Source: an uncultured Eubacterium sp. (GTDB lineage Bacteria > Bacillota > Clostridia > Lachnospirales > Lachnospiraceae). From it: a DNA stretch of 57,026 nucleotides. The position numbers and the translations under genes are program-made. Where the stretch lies: contig CAMUPC010000004.1 in NCBI GenBank assembly GCA_947090545.1, forward strand, positions 1 to 57,026, read 5' to 3'. This document shows positions 1 to 9,437 of the stretch, piece by piece; within the stretch, counting starts at the first letter, position 1, and every line of letters begins with the position of its first letter. The notes beneath the pieces were generated by a model. It was given only the letters and a program-made list of their open reading frames with translations. It was not told where the DNA came from and did not search any database.

Positions 1-211
1 GGGCTCCTTACATTTTGGAACCGGAACAGGAAGCAAGCCCCGCGCCCCTTCCTCCCGCGTCCCTTTCTCAAAAAATGCAGCACTTAACCGAAATTGTTTC
101 CCAGACAAATATTTTCCATTATGCACAACTTTTACAGCTCATCGGTTCTCATCTTCATTCATACGTTTATTTTGGGTTTGTGGGTACAAGATTCTGTTTG
201 CTTTTTGGTAT
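1..211. other. Window edge, no supported gene
   Basis: No coding region is supported here. An open frame on the plus strand from base 15 runs through the hairpin terminator at 212-247 and has no ribosome binding site or recognisable protein, so it is not called. The upstream neighbour lies outside the window. Confidence 0.5.
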
Positions 212-247
212 AAAAAAGACTGCTGAAAAATTCCAGCAGTCTTTTTT
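212..247. terminator. Bidirectional intrinsic terminator
   Basis: A perfect 14-bp stem, with arms 212-225 and 234-247 and an 8-nt loop, has an A-run on one side and a T-run on the other, so it can work on either strand. It lies just past the stop codon of the minus-strand chemotaxis transducer and most likely ends that transcript. Confidence 0.85.
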
Positions 248-257
248 GAAAAACCGG

Positions 258-1535
258 CTATTTACCGAGCTTATGGATATTATGTATCAGTTGGTTTGAC
301 ACGGAAGTAATATGGTTTGTCGCATCCCGGCAGGATGAAATAATTTTTTCAAATTGATATACATTTTCGAGTGTTGTCTTGGCACTCTCTTCATTTTCAT
401 TTGAAAAATCTGCAACGCTTTGTACTTCTGTCAAAATCGAATCTTTATTACCGTTTAAGCTTTGTACGTCAGCTTCAATCTCGCTGATAGCGCCAGCCAC
501 CTGGTTTACTTCTGTCCTTAAGGAATCAAACAGGCTGCTTGTCGAATTGATCTTTTCTGTCTGTTCTGCAAATGCGGACGTTACTTTTTGTGTAATCTCC
601 ACACTGAACTGGGCATTGTCGATCAGCTCATTTACACTTTCGTTGATCTGCTCTGTCGATTCTTTGGACTGGTCTGCAAGCTTTCGGATCTCTTCTGCAA
701 CAACGGCAAATCCCTTTCCGGCTTCTCCGGCACGAGCCGCCTCGATGCTTGCGTTCAGGGCGAGCAGGTTTGTCTGGTTTGAAATGCTTGCAATAATTTC
801 TGTTGCGGTACGGATATTCATAGCGGATTTATTTGTCAGCTCTGTCTGTTCGCGTACTTTTTCAATCGATTCGCTGTTTTCGCAGTTCAGCTTGATTAGT
901 TCTGTAATATAGGTTTCCACAGACCTGTTGCAGTCCTGCATATTGGAAGCGCTTGCCGTCAAATCTGCAATATTTGAGGAAATATGCTCGATTTCACTGC
1001 TGACGGAATCCAGCTCTGTTGTAATCTTGTGCATCCGTTCCGCCTGTGAAATAATATTTTCAGAAATAGAGTTGACGTTATTGCTCATATCTTCTTCTGC
1101 GGTTGTCATTTCCTGGAACAGGGTGTTAAAATCTTCGGTTACTTCTCCAAGTTCTGCTGTGGCGCTTTCAATCGACGCGATGACTTTTGCATAGGAAACG
1201 GCAATTTCATTGACGGTTTGAAGTATTTCGCTTACTTTGCCGTTGCTCTGGTTCGACGGTATGGAGAGCGCTTCCAAAGAAACGGTACCGTCTGCAATGC
1301 CGGATACGTTGGTTAAAAACTTATGTACGACGTCTGCGGCAAGCTTGGCAACTACTAATGACGCCGCATAGCCGATGAGCGCGCCGACGATAATGAGTAT
1401 AATGCCGAACATGCTGCTTTTTAAGACTAAAATAGTGACCAGCGCTGCCCAAATGCCGACAGCAAGAACCGGCAGGCTGATGACGATGGCAAGTGCTGTT
1501 AATAATCTTTTCTTTTGTTCCTGATCCATTTGCAT
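258..1535 (-). CDS. Methyl-accepting chemotaxis protein
   Basis: Membrane-anchored chemotaxis signal transducer of 425 aa. Two closely spaced hydrophobic segments near the N terminus leave almost no extracytoplasmic sensor domain between them. The rest is the long helical cytoplasmic domain, with the highly conserved hairpin tip around residues 250-290 ([20 protein letters not shown] followed by [15 protein letters not shown]), which contacts CheA and CheW. The open frame begins 14 codons further upstream, but GGAGGA sits 8 bases before the ATG at 1535, so that start was chosen; the next Met, two codons on, is also possible. The missing sensor suggests it senses an internal or membrane signal, or works through a partner. 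No che genes are adjacent. The family call is secure; the ligand is unknown. Confidence 0.93.
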   Translation of the reverse strand: MQMDQEQKKRLLTALAIVISLPVLAVGIWAALVTILVLKSSMFGIILIIVGALIGYAASLVVAKLAADVVHKFLTNVSGIADGTVSLEALSIPSNQSNGKVSEILQTVNEIAVSYAKVIASIESATAELGEVTEDFNTLFQEMTTAEEDMSNNVNSISENIISQAERMHKITTELDSVSSEIEHISSNIADLTASASNMQDCNRSVETYITELIKLNCENSESIEKVREQTELTNKSAMNIRTATEIIASISNQTNLLALNASIEAARAGEAGKGFAVVAEEIRKLADQSKESTEQINESVNELIDNAQFSVEITQKVTSAFAEQTEKINSTSSLFDSLRTEVNQVAGAISEIEADVQSLNGNKDSILTEVQSVADFSNENEESAKTTLENVYQFEKIISSCRDATNHITSVSNQLIHNIHKLGK

Positions 1536-1624
1536 ATCTTCCTGTCCTCCATGCGATAGATTTGATTTGACAAACAAACCTTTAATACTATATTAATTTG
1601 AATTGCGCCAGTTGTCAATGGATT

Positions 1625-2764
1625 CTATTTTAAAATTTTAAAAAAATTTGTATCCTGGGCAAAATTGCTGATTTCATATAAAAACAGCGTTTCTGATGGA
1701 TTGGTTTCCTGTATCAGCTTACTGATAGGCTGGTTGTAATACCGCAGGTCTATCATAACGATCGTTTGATAGTCCGCCATGAAAAACGGCACGGCACTGT
1801 TCGCGAAAGAATCTTTTATCATAAGCAGCGTTTTTTTAGATGTGCTGTTTTTGGTATGGATCTCGATCCTGCCGAAATTTCCGCCGAAATAAACGCCGTA
1901 TTGGTCTTTGGTATCCAGCTTGCCCCAATCGTAAATACTGTCTGTTTGCCTGCCGTCAATGGTGACTGTTGCTTCCGGCACATGGACGGGCAGGAAGAAA
2001 TGGTCAGGCTGGGCGTGAAAATCCGGCGCCTTGGAATACAATGTGCCGAAGAAGTCTTTACGCACACAGCCTGGTTCAAATGCTTCAAGCGCCGCAGGCT
2101 TTATGCCCTGTGTCCGGCACCATTCCGTATAAGCAAGGTACGCCGCATCCATGGTCCAGTGATGGTCTGTTTTAAAATAAAGCTGCCTGTCGTTTGCGTG
2201 TTCCAAAAGCACAGGGCGGATATCGAGAAAAGACACTTGGCGCAGCATTTGCGGGATTTTTGCGTACAGCCTGTCAGACTGGAATAATACAGCGTTTGCC
2301 GGCAGCAGCCCGGTTAAAAGGCTGCCTTTGGATGGCACTGGCAGGAAGGAAACGTCAGTATCGTAAGTATTTGCGAACTGTTCCAGAAAGCGAAGGTTAT
2401 TCTGCCAGCGCGTGTCAGACAGATGGCTGTCTAGGATACGTTCAAAATAATACCCGTCTTTGCCAAAATAGACGCCGCCGATATCCTGGAAGCCGACAGC
2501 ACGCTGCATAGCCGTTGCAAGCTTCATCCAAAGGTCACGGCATAGAAACTGGTCATTGGCTCCGTCCGTCAAGTTTTTCTGCATGGAAGTATCTAAAAAA
2601 TCAGAAAAGGATGGGGCCTTTAGCGTCGTCAGATAACGGTTTTCATTTTCGGAATAGGTACGCTGCGGCAGTATGAACAATAAAATGCCGCATACCGCAA
2701 GAAACAGGACCGACAGGATGAAAAATACGGCAAACGGTTGTTTCTTTTTGTTTCTATTGTACAT
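1625..2764 (-). CDS. DHHW-family protein, partner of MBOAT acyltransferase
   Basis: Protein of 379 aa with one N-terminal membrane anchor (about residues 11-32) and an extracytoplasmic domain related to the AlgX/AlgJ SGNH-like fold. The DHHW signature is at residues 200-203, and a late SFANS motif (KDSFANSAVPFF) provides the usual Asp-Ser pair. Family members work with an MBOAT protein to place acetyl groups on exported or cell-wall polysaccharide. It lies 30 bases downstream of the MBOAT gene in the same direction, with an AAAGGAGG ribosome binding site. The polymer acted on cannot be told from the sequence. Confidence 0.88.
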   Translation of the reverse strand: MYNRNKKKQPFAVFFILSVLFLAVCGILLFILPQRTYSENENRYLTTLKAPSFSDFLDTSMQKNLTDGANDQFLCRDLWMKLATAMQRAVGFQDIGGVYFGKDGYYFERILDSHLSDTRWQNNLRFLEQFANTYDTDVSFLPVPSKGSLLTGLLPANAVLFQSDRLYAKIPQMLRQVSFLDIRPVLLEHANDRQLYFKTDHHWTMDAAYLAYTEWCRTQGIKPAALEAFEPGCVRKDFFGTLYSKAPDFHAQPDHFFLPVHVPEATVTIDGRQTDSIYDWGKLDTKDQYGVYFGGNFGRIEIHTKNSTSKKTLLMIKDSFANSAVPFFMADYQTIVMIDLRYYNQPISKLIQETNPSETLFLYEISNFAQDTNFFKILK

Positions 2765-2794
2765 AGGTTGCCTCCTTTTGATCCGTGCAGGATG

Positions 2795-4222
2795 TTAAAA
2801 TCGAAAGTACAAAAACGGATTATAGCTGCCGCTTACAAGCATTGCCATGCTCAGCAGCAAAACGAGCAGGCACCAGGCGCTTTTGAGCCAAAAGGCAGCG
2901 GGCTGCCCGGTTTTGACAGCAATTTTTTCCAGAAAGGCGCCGCATACTTTTGCCGGAAGCTTTGTAGAGGCAAGGGCAAGGATCGTCAGGAAGGCTGCGT
3001 GCGTTGTCCATTCATAAAGCGCGAGCTGGTTGAACGGCAGGGTGCCAATGCCGAAAAACCATTTTAAGTACTGGGACAGCCGGGCGATGTCATCGCAGGC
3101 AAATATGATCCATCCAAGTATGATCCAAAACAGTGCATACAGATGCTGGATCACTGCCGGAAGGCGTTTAAGCCATTTTAACAGGAACGACTTTTCTATT
3201 ACGAGCAGGATAAAAAAGTAAAGCCCCCATAAAATAAAATTCCATCCGGCGCCATGCCATAAGCCAGTAAGAAACCATACAACAAGCAGGTTGGCTACCT
3301 GCCTTGCACTGCCTTTGCGGTTGCCGCCCAGCGGGATATAGAGATATTCGCGGAACCAGCTACCAAGCGTCATATGCCAGCGGCGCCAGAATTCGGTAAT
3401 GCTTTTTGCCATATAAGGATAGCAGAAGTTTTCCGGGAAATGAAACCCAAACATCTCTCCAAGGCCGATTGCCATATCGGAATAACCGGAAAAATCAAAA
3501 TAAATCTGAAAAGTAAACGAGAGGGCGCCAAGCCAGGCAAGCGCCATCGACTGGTCGGACGCGCCCAGGCTGTAGATCTCATCCCAGAGTGCCCCGATTT
3601 GGTTGGCAAGCAGCACTTTTTTTCCAAGCCCAAGCAAAAAACGGTGCATACCTGCCGCACAAAGGGAAAAAGAGGTTTCCCGCGTATCCACTTCGTCCGC
3701 TATATCGCTGTAGCGTACAATTGGCCCGGCAATGAGCTGCGGAAACATGCACACATACATGCCAAACGAGACAAGGTTATGCTGTGCCGATACCTGTCCG
3801 CGGTATACGTCGATCGTATAAGACATGGTCTGGAACGTGTAAAAGGAAATGCCAATCGGAAGGGAGAGCCCAAGCAGCGTAAACTCGCTGCCAGACAGCG
3901 AGTTTACAGTAGTAAGGAAAAAATCCGTATATTTAAAAAAGCATAAAATGCTGAGGTTGCCAATGACAGAGGCTGCCAGTACGAGCCTGCCGCAAGTATC
4001 TTTTTTCCCTTTTGCCTCAAAATATTCCAAAAGCCTTCCGTTACAATAATCAAATAGAGTGGAAAACAGCATAATCGCAATGTATGTTGGTTCGCCCCAT
4101 GCATAAAAGAATAAGCTTGCCAGCAGTAAAAAAAAGTTGCGAAGCTGCTTTGGGCATAAATAATAGAACAGGATGACTGCCGGGAAAAAGATACATAAAA
4201 ATACGATACTGCTAAAGACCAT
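2795..4222 (-). CDS. MBOAT family membrane O-acyltransferase (AlgI/DltB-like)
   Basis: Polytopic membrane protein of 475 aa. The MBOAT hallmarks are a WRRWHMTL segment at about 279-286 followed by REYLYIPLGGNRKG, and the presumed catalytic His at about 323 in LWHGAGWNFILWG. Such proteins move acyl groups across the membrane to a periplasmic or surface acceptor. The operon order is DUF4358 lipoprotein, MBOAT, DHHW protein, with gaps of 23 and 30 bases. That trio, and not a dlt gene set, argues for polysaccharide O-acetylation over teichoic acid D-alanylation. AAAGGAG precedes the ATG. Confidence 0.93.
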   Translation of the reverse strand: MVFSSIVFLCIFFPAVILFYYLCPKQLRNFFLLLASLFFYAWGEPTYIAIMLFSTLFDYCNGRLLEYFEAKGKKDTCGRLVLAASVIGNLSILCFFKYTDFFLTTVNSLSGSEFTLLGLSLPIGISFYTFQTMSYTIDVYRGQVSAQHNLVSFGMYVCMFPQLIAGPIVRYSDIADEVDTRETSFSLCAAGMHRFLLGLGKKVLLANQIGALWDEIYSLGASDQSMALAWLGALSFTFQIYFDFSGYSDMAIGLGEMFGFHFPENFCYPYMAKSITEFWRRWHMTLGSWFREYLYIPLGGNRKGSARQVANLLVVWFLTGLWHGAGWNFILWGLYFFILLVIEKSFLLKWLKRLPAVIQHLYALFWIILGWIIFACDDIARLSQYLKWFFGIGTLPFNQLALYEWTTHAAFLTILALASTKLPAKVCGAFLEKIAVKTGQPAAFWLKSAWCLLVLLLSMAMLVSGSYNPFLYFRF

Positions 4223-4245
4223 ATTTTTTGTCTCCTTTGTTGTAA

Positions 4246-4755
4246 TTATTGTTCTGCTGATGAAAAGCCTGCCTCAAATGCTTTTTGGACAAGCCCGCAT
4301 TTTGCGCTAATAATCAGCGCTACGTAAGTCCCCTGCCTGGTTATGACAGCTTTTTCGGTCAGTGCGACCTGGTCGGGCGCATATTCCTGAAAGGTTCCCT
4401 GGCGGCTTTCGATGTGGCTGTGCATCGCCTGCATCATCGACGGGACGTCAGACGCGTCTTTTAGCTTGATGACAGCGATCTCTTCAGCAGTGCCGTCGGT
4501 GGCGTATGCATAAAAATAGGAGTCTACCACGTCATAGCTTAAATCGCTTAAAGAGGTAAAATTTAATTCTGCCTGTTCGTCCGCGCTGGAGACTTTGGTC
4601 ATCTCAGGAAGCGTGGTGTCAGCAGCAAGCATTTCTTCCTGTAGCTTTTCGATAGAAACAGCTTCCTTGGATGCCTGGCTGGAATTTGGGCTGCCGCAGC
4701 CGGCTGTCATCGTCAGCATAGCGGCTATTAATACGCAGCTTATATATTTTTTCAT
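4246..4755 (-). CDS. DUF4358-type lipoprotein
   Basis: Predicted lipoprotein of 169 aa with a short basic N terminus (MKKYIS), a hydrophobic stretch and a TAGC lipobox, so the mature protein would start at Cys and be anchored outside the membrane. The body resembles DUF4358 proteins, which are small secreted proteins of Clostridia often found beside MBOAT/DHHW genes. The open frame starts two codons earlier at a TTG, but the ATG at 4755 is the sensible start. Function is unknown; position as first gene of the acyltransferase operon suggests an accessory role. Confidence 0.78.
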   Translation of the reverse strand: MKKYISCVLIAAMLTMTAGCGSPNSSQASKEAVSIEKLQEEMLAADTTLPEMTKVSSADEQAELNFTSLSDLSYDVVDSYFYAYATDGTAEEIAVIKLKDASDVPSMMQAMHSHIESRQGTFQEYAPDQVALTEKAVITRQGTYVALIISAKCGLVQKAFEAGFSSAEQ

Positions 4756-4823
4756 ATGCAAAAACCTTTCTTATCATTCATGATAGATTTTGAAGTATCC
4801 ATACCGGCTCGGTGAAAGGCTGG

Positions 4824-6017
4824 TTAAAGGATACGCTCTTCCATTACGATATTTGTGGAAACTTCTTTTGTGTCACTGCTTTTGGTATCCGCTTCTTGCG
4901 GGGCATCTACGCCGAATGCTTTTGTAATTGCTTCCAGCATTTTCTTGCCTTCAGGCGAATCCTCATCAAAGGCGGATTCTTCTGTTTCTCCATAATTACG
5001 GATGAAAATACCTAAAATATACTGGTCTTTTTCATCCTGATACCACATGCCTCCCATATTGTAGTTTTCAAATCCAGGCATGGACGTCATAGCCATATTC
5101 ATCTGATTGACAAGGTAATCCGCAATTGGCAGTTCCTCTTTGTCCAGTGGCTTTTGAAATTTAAAAAAGGCAGAGGAACGTTTTTTATCGAGCGCCTTTT
5201 TGATTTGTGCAGGCACCTTGAAGATATCCTTGAGCTCTTTGTTATTTTGTACCGCATAGGAATATTTGATGCCTTTTGCCTGTGGAAGCGCAGAGTCATC
5301 CCAGTCGTGGGAGCTTCTGGAGATATCGTCTGTCATATTAAAGTTCTGGTACTGGCATTTTCCGGCTACATCGGAATAGATGTCGACCTGGTACCATTCC
5401 TGGTCGTCGAGCTGTACCATATCCCAGGAATGGTATTCATTATGTACAATATGGCAGTCCATGCCCAGCATATTCATAAACAGGCGAAACGTGGTTGCAT
5501 AGCCGACACAGACCGTACTTTGTCCGCTTAAGGCGCCATGCGGCGTATAGGCGCTGCTGTTTGAGCCTGGCAGCGTTACAGACGAACCGTGTCCCTGGCC
5601 GACATGCTTAAACATCCAACGGTAAACGGCAAGTTCTTTTTCATAATTGCTCATGCCGTCTTTAATAATTTTTTTTAAGACGTCGGACGCCATTTTCAAT
5701 GTTTCTTTGTCCTCGTCCTTGAGCCCGCTGTCATCGCCGTTTTTGTATGCATCCGAAATATGCGTGGTACTGCGGATTTCATACTGGTTGCCGACCTTGT
5801 AGCCGTCTTCCTGGTAGGTATTTTCTTTTTCCTCTTCTTTTGCCTGGCGTTCCAACTGGTTATCGATGAATTTATTTACTTTTCGGTTTTGTGTGGCAGA
5901 CTCGCCAGCCTGGTAGACATTCAGCCCAAGGCTTGCGACCAGGCACCCGGCAAGTGCGACGGAGACAACTGTTTTTGCAGCTTTTTTGCCTTTTGCATGG
6001 TTTTTTTCATCGCTCAT
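4824..6017 (-). CDS. Membrane-anchored transglutaminase-like protein
   Basis: Protein of 397 aa with a short basic cytoplasmic tail, one membrane segment (about residues 15-35) and an extracellular transglutaminase-like cysteine peptidase fold. The probable triad is Cys170 (STVCVGYATTF), His196 (NEYHSWDMV) and Asp212 (WYQVDIYSD). The first in-frame Met is 26 codons upstream, but GAGGAGG is correctly spaced before the ATG at 6017. Bacterial members cleave or cross-link peptides at the cell surface; the substrate is unknown. The C-terminal 150 residues have no recognised domain. Confidence 0.82.
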   Translation of the reverse strand: MSDEKNHAKGKKAAKTVVSVALAGCLVASLGLNVYQAGESATQNRKVNKFIDNQLERQAKEEEKENTYQEDGYKVGNQYEIRSTTHISDAYKNGDDSGLKDEDKETLKMASDVLKKIIKDGMSNYEKELAVYRWMFKHVGQGHGSSVTLPGSNSSAYTPHGALSGQSTVCVGYATTFRLFMNMLGMDCHIVHNEYHSWDMVQLDDQEWYQVDIYSDVAGKCQYQNFNMTDDISRSSHDWDDSALPQAKGIKYSYAVQNNKELKDIFKVPAQIKKALDKKRSSAFFKFQKPLDKEELPIADYLVNQMNMAMTSMPGFENYNMGGMWYQDEKDQYILGIFIRNYGETEESAFDEDSPEGKKMLEAITKAFGVDAPQEADTKSSDTKEVSTNIVMEERIL

Positions 6018-6124
6018 AATTTGATTCCTCCTCATTTGATCTGCCAGCCCAGGCAGATTGTTACTATATATTGTTAGACGTATAACAATCCCCAAAAGTT
6101 TCAGTAAAAAAAGAATTTTAAAAG

Positions 6125-6153
6125 AAAAACACCGTCAAACGGACAGTGTTTTT
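6125..6153 (-). terminator. Hairpin at the lgt 3' end
   Basis: An 8-bp AAAAACAC/GTGTTTTT stem with an inner GTC/GAC pairing overlaps the last codons and stop of lgt. It is followed on the minus strand by an A/T-rich stretch, and probably limits read-through into the transglutaminase gene. Confidence 0.6.
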
Positions 6154-6893
6154 GATTCTTTATGAAAGACAGCCATAAGAAAAAGCCCTAAAATAAAGAT
6201 GGCGACGGAAATCAACTGTGAAGTAGACCAGCCGCCCCATGCTCCGCGAAAGTCGTTTCTAAGCGTTTCAATATAAAACCTTCCAACGCTGTATAAAATC
6301 ATATACATAGCGCCGACAGTGCCGTCTTTTTTTGTTTTCGCAGAATACCAGAACAGGAAGCCGGCAATGCAGAAATTGCCTGCGCTGGATATAAGCTGCG
6401 TTGGAATTAATGGAACGTGGTTTGGCGCAAAGTCAGAATGCGTGTATATAATATGGAACCAGGAATCGGTCTGTCTGCCGTAACAGCATCCGGCGAAGAA
6501 ACAGCCGATCCGCCCAAAGCCCTGTGCTACCGCCACAGCCGGCATGGCCAGGTCGAAATATTTCAGGAAAGAAACCTGCTTTTTTTTACAATAGAGGTAT
6601 CCATATAAAACGCCGAAGATGATGCCTCCGTAAACGACATAGCCATTTTTAAAATTCCATAAAATTGACGGGTCTTGGCGTATCTGCGGGATACTGATGA
6701 TATAATATAAAATCCTGCTGCCTGTTAAAATGCCTAACACGGCACAAAGCAGGATGCCCCATAAAATATCTTCGCTTAATCCCCTTTTTTTGGCACGCAC
6801 ACAGCAGATCAAATACGCTGCGGCGAAGCCAATGCCGATCATCAAGCCATACATATGGATGGTGAAGGGGCCGATTTGCAAATTGTTTAACAT
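6135..6893 (-). CDS. lgt: Prolipoprotein diacylglyceryl transferase
   Basis: Transfers diacylglycerol from phosphatidylglycerol to the lipobox cysteine of prolipoproteins, the first step of lipoprotein maturation, in the cytoplasmic membrane. The 252-aa protein has about seven membrane segments and the Lgt signature GRIGCFFAGCCYGR starting near residue 127, plus the C-terminal GRFYIETLRNDFRG block that carries conserved Arg residues. AGGAG precedes the ATG. Two predicted lipoproteins flank it, at 4246 and 6927. The identification is secure. Confidence 0.96.
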   Translation of the reverse strand: MLNNLQIGPFTIHMYGLMIGIGFAAAYLICCVRAKKRGLSEDILWGILLCAVLGILTGSRILYYIISIPQIRQDPSILWNFKNGYVVYGGIIFGVLYGYLYCKKKQVSFLKYFDLAMPAVAVAQGFGRIGCFFAGCCYGRQTDSWFHIIYTHSDFAPNHVPLIPTQLISSAGNFCIAGFLFWYSAKTKKDGTVGAMYMILYSVGRFYIETLRNDFRGAWGGWSTSQLISVAIFILGLFLMAVFHKESKTLSV

Positions 6894-6926
6894 GCTGCAT
6901 GTTCTCCTGTCAGTCCTTTTTTGTGC

Positions 6927-8012
6927 TTACTTTATCTGAAACGTAATGATTTTCTGGTTTCCCGCACGATCCATAACATCGAGTGTATACGTTCCTTTTT
7001 TTGATACTTTCGTTCCGGTTTTTATGGCTTTTCCATTTAGCAGTGCCTTTTGAACGCCGCTTCCTTTGTCGGAAAAACGAATGGTACGGGCTGTTTTGTA
7101 AGACTTACCGTCTGCGGCGCCTTTAATGGTTGGTTTTGTTTTATCAATGCGAAAACGCAGCTTTGCTGTGTTGCCGTTGATATCGGTTGCTGTAATCTGA
7201 TAGACGTCCTCCCCGGATAAGAACAGGCTGTCAGAGCCTGCGGATTCTCCGTTGACTTCTACTTTTTGCAGCAGGTTTTCAGACTGAACCGTTATGGCTA
7301 CGCCTGTACGATAGGCTCCCCCATTGACGGCTCCTTGATAGCTTGGCGCGGACAAGGAATTCGTCGTTTGAAAAAGTGCATACAGCCGTTCGGTTCCCAG
7401 CTTTTTTAAATCCCATACGACGGTTTTTCCATCTTCTTCGACAACTCCGTTTGTATCCGTAACATCATAAGGAAAAGAAACAGCCAGGGACATTTTCATT
7501 TGTTCCAGCTGAGACGCCAGTTTTTTCTGCGTTTTTTCGTCGACAGAGCTTAAAAGCTGTTCAAATTCTTCTGCCAGCCCGTCCGGGCTTTCTTCCTCTT
7601 GCTGATTTTCATCAAAAGGAATATAGACATCGGATTTAGTAAAATAGTTTTTCGTAAAACGGATCGACTGCGGCTGCCCGCTTGATAAGATTTGCTGAAG
7701 CTGCGCCGTATCTTTAAAATCCATGTTAAAATGAAATACTTTGGAAACCGTCCCGTCCACGTTCTCGTTTGAGACGGTAACGGAGGCAGACGGGTAAAGG
7801 GCACGGTAATATGCCAAAACCATATCTTCTTCTACGATGCCTGCAATTGCCGCGTCCCAAAGATCCTGGCTGATGGCAACCGTTTCTTCATAGCTGCCGG
7901 AAGCATTTTCCCGGATGACAACATGGATCTTTTGCGAGCATCCCGCCAACGTGACAGCGGCAAGCACCATTACCATAAGCAGGCTGAGTTCTTTTTTTAT
8001 TTTTCCACACAT
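6927..8012 (-). CDS. Lipoprotein with C-terminal Ig-like domain
   Basis: Predicted lipoprotein of 361 aa with a signal peptide ending in the LAGC lipobox (about residues 22-25). The middle part has no family I recognise. The C-terminal 110 residues show the pattern of bacterial Ig-like repeats: ITATDINGNTAKLRFRIDKT, then a second strand set ending TYTLDVMDRAGNQKI. This suggests a surface-exposed beta-sandwich protein. It lies 33 bases upstream of lgt in the same direction, with GGAGGAG before the ATG. Confidence 0.7.
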   Translation of the reverse strand: MCGKIKKELSLLMVMVLAAVTLAGCSQKIHVVIRENASGSYEETVAISQDLWDAAIAGIVEEDMVLAYYRALYPSASVTVSNENVDGTVSKVFHFNMDFKDTAQLQQILSSGQPQSIRFTKNYFTKSDVYIPFDENQQEEESPDGLAEEFEQLLSSVDEKTQKKLASQLEQMKMSLAVSFPYDVTDTNGVVEEDGKTVVWDLKKLGTERLYALFQTTNSLSAPSYQGAVNGGAYRTGVAITVQSENLLQKVEVNGESAGSDSLFLSGEDVYQITATDINGNTAKLRFRIDKTKPTIKGAADGKSYKTARTIRFSDKGSGVQKALLNGKAIKTGTKVSKKGTYTLDVMDRAGNQKIITFQIK

Positions 8013-8110
8013 GCTGGCTCCTCCACTTGCTGCAATCGGTGCAGCGCCCGGTAAAAATGGTAGTAACTGATTCTGTTTGTTAACAATACAATATCATACC
8101 TTGGGTTGAT

Positions 8111-8929
8111 CTACAAGCCCCTTTTTTTCGGGATTAGCAGCAGGCCAGTCAGCACAATCCCTTCCAGTAAAAAGATGCAGACCGGTTCCAGCAAGGCACG
8201 GTAAGCGCTGGAAGGGTCTGTCAGGCTTCCGAGAAAAAGGTTTTCGCTCAGCAAAATAAAACCGCAGGTCAGATAAACGCTCATATGGATCAAGCGGGTC
8301 GGTTTTCCGCGCATTGTGCGGTATATGCCATTTACGTACATTGCTGTATGGTAAAGGATTATGGCATAAAGCTGCCAGTGAATGATTGGCCCGATGTCTG
8401 CCGGCTGGATGCCAAATGGCAGGTTTTCCCCCACCGGATAGGAGGACAATTGCGACAGCATCAAAAGCAAGAGCAGGATGCTGTAGCAGGTAAGCAGTAT
8501 CCCGGCAAGAGCCTGGATTTTTTCGCGTTTTCCTGTTTTTAAGCCCAAAAGAGGAGCGGGAAGCAGCGCTTTTGTAATGACAAGCAAAAATGGCAGGAAA
8601 AAGTAGTAAAGCCCGATTGGGCGGCTGAAATAGCTGCTCATGGATGTTATCATGCCTAGCAGTACGAAAGCAGCAAGCACAATGCTTCCATACGAGCCCT
8701 TTTTCATAAAGTAGCGTTTTACTTTTTTCATATAATCGATTTGTTCCGCTTCTGTGCGTTCAGCAACAAAGTCTGTTTGCCGCATTACATCAGCAAGGCT
8801 TTTGCAGGCGCTGCATTCGGATAAATGGGCTTCTACGGCATGTCTGGTATCATCCGTACACAGCTCTTCCAAATACGAAGGCAGCAGGTCTTTTACGATG
8901 TTGCAGCTTAGCTTGTTCGTTTTACTCAT
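8111..8929 (-). CDS. Probable anti-sigma factor with zinc-finger N terminus
   Basis: Membrane protein of 272 aa. The N terminus has a zf-HC2-like motif: Cys9, then HLSECSAC giving His-x3-Cys-x2-Cys, as in ZAS-type anti-sigma factors. Several hydrophobic segments follow from about residue 75 to the end. The gene overlaps the 3' end of the ECF sigma factor by 8 bases, the classic arrangement in which the cytoplasmic zinc domain holds its cognate sigma factor until a membrane or envelope signal arrives. The multi-span C-terminal half has no recognised sensor domain. Confidence 0.82.
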   Translation of the reverse strand: MSKTNKLSCNIVKDLLPSYLEELCTDDTRHAVEAHLSECSACKSLADVMRQTDFVAERTEAEQIDYMKKVKRYFMKKGSYGSIVLAAFVLLGMITSMSSYFSRPIGLYYFFLPFLLVITKALLPAPLLGLKTGKREKIQALAGILLTCYSILLLLLMLSQLSSYPVGENLPFGIQPADIGPIIHWQLYAIILYHTAMYVNGIYRTMRGKPTRLIHMSVYLTCGFILLSENLFLGSLTDPSSAYRALLEPVCIFLLEGIVLTGLLLIPKKRGL

Positions 8930-9437
8930 GTCTCATCCTTCCTTTCAATAATGCTTCCTTTCCGCGGTAAAAATTTACGCGCGCCCAGTTTTCGCTTCTT
9001 CCTAAGATCTCACCGATTTCTTTAAAGGAAAGCGCGCCTGTAATGCGCAGGTACATCACTTCGCGTATCGCTGGAGAAAGCTTTTGCATATCCTTTAGCA
9101 CATCGAACAGTTCAATATGTGTGGCGGCGTGATGCCAGGCAGGGTCTTCAGGCTGGGAGCCTGCCTGCAAGCCTTGCGTGCTGCCACTTTCTAGTTCCAG
9201 CTCCAGAGGCGCCTCGCGTTTGTGCTTTTCCCAGTGGCGGTATAATAAATGCTTGGCAATCTGGCACAGCCATACAGAGACTTTGCAGCTTCCGTCAAAC
9301 CGCTCGATTGCTTCATAAGCCTGCACAAATGTTTCCTGGGTTAAGTCCTGTGCAAGCTGTTTATCGTGGCAGCTCTTATATAGGAAGTGATATACGATTT
9401 TCGCATTTTGCCTGTAAAGCTCATCTAAGTCTGCCAT
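8922..9437 (-). CDS. ECF-type RNA polymerase sigma factor
   Basis: Sigma-70 family protein of 171 aa with only regions 2 and 4, typical of extracytoplasmic-function sigma factors. Region 2 shows DLTQETFVQAYEAIERFDG, and region 4 has a helix-turn-helix around LSFKEIGEILGRSENWARVN. GGAGG precedes the ATG. The downstream overlapping gene encodes its likely anti-sigma factor, so the pair forms one regulatory unit, probably self-activating. The target genes cannot be assigned from the sequence. Confidence 0.92.
   Translation of the reverse strand: MADLDELYRQNAKIVYHFLYKSCHDKQLAQDLTQETFVQAYEAIERFDGSCKVSVWLCQIAKHLLYRHWEKHKREAPLELELESGSTQGLQAGSQPEDPAWHHAATHIELFDVLKDMQKLSPAIREVMYLRITGALSFKEIGEILGRSENWARVNFYRGKEALLKGRMRHE

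Noticed and set aside
15-299. Open frame of 94 codons on the plus strand
   Set aside because: It runs through a strong terminator hairpin, overlaps the end of the chemotaxis gene and lacks a ribosome binding site.
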